This document shows, one piece after another, positions 63,463 through 64,000 of a stretch of 64,000 bases of DNA. Source of the stretch: Blattamonas nauphoetae (taxonomy: Eukaryota > Preaxostyla > Oxymonadida); NCBI GenBank assembly GCA_033064195.1, contig JARBJD010000093.1:62001-126000 (forward strand), in the 5' to 3' direction. A model generated the notes under the pieces. The model was given only the letters and a program-made list of their open reading frames with translations, ran no database searches and was not told where the DNA came from. How positions within the stretch are numbered: position 1 is the stretch's first letter; every line of letters begins with the position of its first letter. Both the position numbers and the translations under genes were made by a program.

Positions 63463-64000
63463 CAATCAAACTCAACTCCACCTCCTTTCCATCCTTCCAC
63501 AAAAGACTTCTGGGACTGGAAAAAACTTGTTCGACCTTCTCATGACAGCTCTGGCCGATAACAACCTTGGTCTTACAAATTGTGTGTCGATTTGTACTGA
63601 TGGCGACGCAGCAATGATGAGTCAGAAAGTTGGCCTCAGACATTTTGCTCAGATGGCAAATCCCAAAATTTTATTTTTTCATTGTGCAGCACACTCTTTC
63701 CAACTGGGAATAGCACATACATTCGATGATAAACGAATTTATGACTTCCCATTCATCATCGAAGTATGTTATTCCATTGCATCTTATATTGTGGGGGCTG
63801 CTTCGAGACAAAATGAATTTGAGAACGCTGTTCATGCCAGACATCTCATCCCAAAGAAGATACCGCTACCAAACGCAACGAGGTGGCTCACTCGATACAA
63901 TCTCATCGATTATTGCGTTTTGTATTATCCTCCTCTTCGCGACTTTATTATTCACCGTCAGATGGAATTCAGCCGTGATCACCCATTTCATAGCTTCCCT
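63463..64000 (+). pseudogene. hAT-A transposase, central part, cut by the window edge
   Basis: Continues the hAT-A gene right of hAT-B. After AIKLNSTSFPSFHKRLLGLE one base is out of register, then the frame is open to the edge: GTGKNLFDLLMTALADNNLG, the catalytic-Asp block NCVSICTDGDAAMM, the HCAAHSFQLGIAH motif and NATRWLTRYN. This is the ZBED5/FAM200-like branch of hAT transposases. With the shift near 56580 the gene has at least two frameshifts, so hAT-A is older and dead, while hAT-B inside it looks fresher. Confidence 0.8.

Larger units (their letters stand above)
29561..64000 (+). mobile_element. hAT-A: outer hAT transposon, runs past the window
   Basis: The transposase coding pieces at 56266-56865 and 63463-64000 are on the plus strand and belong to one hAT gene split by hAT-B. 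The left terminus is tentatively CAGGGGTTTTGGAACCG at 29561, a hAT-style end after GTTCACAG; the right end is outside the window, so it cannot be checked. The Polinton lies between the left terminus and the start codon, and hAT-B lies inside the gene. Its own sequence in the window amounts to only about 1.4 kb. Confidence 0.5.

Overview
The window looks like nuclear DNA of an anaerobic flagellate, most likely an oxymonad such as Blattamonas nauphoetae. That assignment rests on recall of the families seen: a large group of armadillo/HEAT-like paralogs, a Pmp-like beta-helix surface gene and a secreted papain-type protease. Reading frames follow the standard genetic code. No database search was possible.

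Region 1 (1 to about 29,560) is dominated by one paralog family. Fourteen copies of a roughly 357-residue alpha-solenoid-type protein lie on the minus strand: nine appear whole or simply cut by the window edge, and the rest are broken, truncated or reduced to a tail. Nine copies carry the same 12-bp element, CCCATAACGAGT or a close variant, 23-24 bp upstream of the ATG. The copies are mosaics, with blocks of near-identical DNA shared between different partners. The spacers are duplicated too and hold minisatellites and gene relics. Other features here are a cathepsin-like protease gene, a small Cys-rich protein gene, a 591-bp inverted-repeat element, and an antisense 28S rRNA fragment interrupted by 300 bp with hallmarks of a group I intron at LSU position 2449.

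Region 2 (29,561 to the right edge) is a nest of mobile elements. An outer hAT element (hAT-A) appears to start near 29,561 and runs past the window. At the start of its transposase gene sits a 26.4-kb Polinton/Maverick fossil (29,831-56,264) with 6-bp target duplications CATGAA and about 2-kb terminal inverted repeats. It holds recognisable parts: two capsid-like paralogs, a packaging ATPase, a retroviral-type integrase, protein-primed polymerase B segments, an S74-type chaperone gene and repeat-module genes. Two smaller inverted-repeat DNA elements have inserted into it; one of them carries a decayed beta-helix surface-protein gene and splits the polymerase.

Farther right, hAT-A is interrupted again by a second hAT (hAT-B, 56,866-63,454, 8-bp duplication AATCACAG). 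Its transposase gene overlaps an OTU-protease ORF and is itself split by a 1.9-kb Mutator-like element (60,775-62,670, 9-bp duplication CGAAAGAAG) whose long inverted repeats each carry a tRNA-like sequence. In both hAT cases the reading frame continues across the target duplication, which supports these boundaries.
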